64,000 nt of DNA, taken from assembly GCF_014698505.1 (NCBI RefSeq), contig NZ_JACJTD010000016.1, positions 62,001 to 126,000 of the forward strand. Direction: 5' to 3'. The stretch comes from Nostoc foliaceum FACHB-393 (GTDB taxonomy: Bacteria; Cyanobacteriota; Cyanobacteriia; Cyanobacteriales; Nostocaceae). The position numbers and the translations under genes are program-made. Numbering within the stretch: the stretch's first letter is position 1; every line of letters begins with the position of its first letter. The notes below the pieces were generated by a model. It did no database searches and had not been told where the DNA came from. It saw only the letters and a program-made list of their open reading frames with translations. Positions 63,301-64,000 of this stretch are shown here, piece after piece.

Positions 63301-64000
63301 CTCCACCCTTTTTCAAGTCATTTTCAAAAAATAACTCCATACGATCGCCCCGCAGTCGAGTTACACCATATTCAATAACATTACCTGTTTCATCGACGTT
63401 CACTGACTCCGCCAAAAGAATGGGTTGATTAAGGGGTATTTGTAGCCACTTAGCATCTTGAGGCTGGACTAGACGAGCAGAAACGCAGGTACTACGGCGG
63501 ATATGATCGCATCCATACACCTGTTGTAAAAACTGAGATATTGATTGCTGTTCTTGCAAAATCTTGATATTTTTTGGATCTAAAATATCAGGGAATTGCT
63601 TGAGGGGAAAATACCCAGTACCCATACTTATAGGTTCTTCATCTGCAAAACTTAAGCGTTCAATTAACGCTACCGACTCACCATAAGGAATTTCTAGCCC
63701 TTTGGCTACAGCATCATCGGCAGGTACTTCTAAAACACGCAGCAGTTGAAACCTCACTTGCCAACCCTGTGCTTTCAGCGTTTGGTTGTAACGCACTCGC
63801 TTACCAATCGCATAGCGGATGGTTTTAGCCGCTACAAAAGTTCCGCGTCCTCGGTCAACTCGCAACAATCCCTCGTCTTTTAGGAGAGCGATCGCTTGTC
63901 TAATGGTATGGCGATTAACTGCAAACTGTTCTGCTAACTTCGTTTCCGTTGGTAGTCGTTCTCCAAGCTGATAAACCCCCTGATGAATGTTTTGTCGCAG
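63284..64000 (-). CDS. GntR/UTRA family transcriptional regulator (5' end outside window)
   Basis: The frame is open to the window edge, giving ~238 residues. Near the edge the winged-helix GntR domain is visible (YQLGERLPTETKLAEQF, NRHTIRQAIALLKDEG, LLRVDRGRGTFVA), followed by a UTRA effector-binding domain (ALIERLSFADEEPISMGTGY, FLQQVYGCDHIRRSTC). This is the PhnF arrangement, and it faces phnCDE tail to tail, so it probably controls phosphonate uptake or breakdown genes. The start codon is not in the window. Confidence 0.88.
   Translation of the reverse strand: MRQNIHQGVYQLGERLPTETKLAEQFAVNRHTIRQAIALLKDEGLLRVDRGRGTFVAAKTIRYAIGKRVRYNQTLKAQGWQVRFQLLRVLEVPADDAVAKGLEIPYGESVALIERLSFADEEPISMGTGYFPLKQFPDILDPKNIKILQEQQSISQFLQQVYGCDHIRRSTCVSARLVQPQDAKWLQIPLNQPILLAESVNVDETGNVIEYGVTRLRGDRMELFFENDLKKGGVTTND

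Overview
The window looks like a filamentous, Nostoc-type cyanobacterium. Evidence seen directly: many HIP1 octamers (GCGATCGC), heptanucleotide tandem repeats (CATTAGT and AATTCGC types), SLH-domain iron-uptake porins, a REC/thioredoxin-reductase fusion, an NB-ARC/WD40 regulator, PEP-CTERM sorting tails and a pheophorbide-oxygenase-like Rieske protein. AT-rich intergenic DNA is full of decayed insertion sequences and MITE-like inverted repeats. I cannot tell chromosome from plasmid. No tRNA, rRNA or CRISPR array was seen.

Layout. 0-3.5 kb: end of a histidine kinase, then a REC-PAS-PAS-GGDEF-EAL protein and a coiled-coil protein. 3.6-6.5 kb: YihY-type membrane protein, IS5 remnant, Rieske oxygenase. 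6.5-11.5 kb: a graveyard of broken IS elements and interrupted genes, including an AAA ATPase split by a 94-bp insertion. 11.7-21.1 kb (minus strand): a signalling operon (REC/TrxR-like flavoprotein and cNMP-binding histidine kinase), glgX with an epimerase-like/STAS fusion, DJ-1 and DUF1830 genes, and a carboxymuconolactone-decarboxylase-like (CMD) gene.

21-36 kb: the most unusual region. A CMD-EthD-EthD-VOC-SnoaL-SnoaL fusion, a Nif11-like/SnoaL/SnoaL protein, an exported epoxide-hydrolase-like enzyme and an exported bicupin (both with PEP-CTERM tails), a single SnoaL protein, an SDR, a porin, an MFS transporter and an EthD-EthD-SnoaL protein follow one another on the plus strand, opposite the CMD gene. 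Domains are visibly duplicated and reshuffled among these genes. I infer a dedicated transport and transformation pathway for a small hydrophobic, aromatic or epoxide-type compound; the substrate is unknown.

36-46 kb: malQ, an FMN reductase, an aquaporin with altered NPA boxes, an SDR (the last two lie between related MITEs), a GH63-like glucosidase, a tandem RHH protein and an LtrA-like protein. 46-51 kb: a STAND NB-ARC/WD40 protein lying between inverted 74-bp repeats. 51-60 kb: a haem-oxygenase-fold protein, 2.3 kb of repeats, a Tat-exported multicopper oxidase, a PEP-CTERM protein and a second porin. 60.5-64 kb: a phnCDE-type transporter behind a putative Pho box, facing a GntR/UTRA regulator cut by the window edge.

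Starch and glycogen enzymes (glgX, the AGE-like fusion, malQ, the GH63-like glucosidase) recur on both sides of the 21-36 kb cluster, suggesting a carbohydrate-metabolism locus into which the cluster and mobile DNA were inserted. All functional links are inference from gene order and family recognition by eye; no database search was run.
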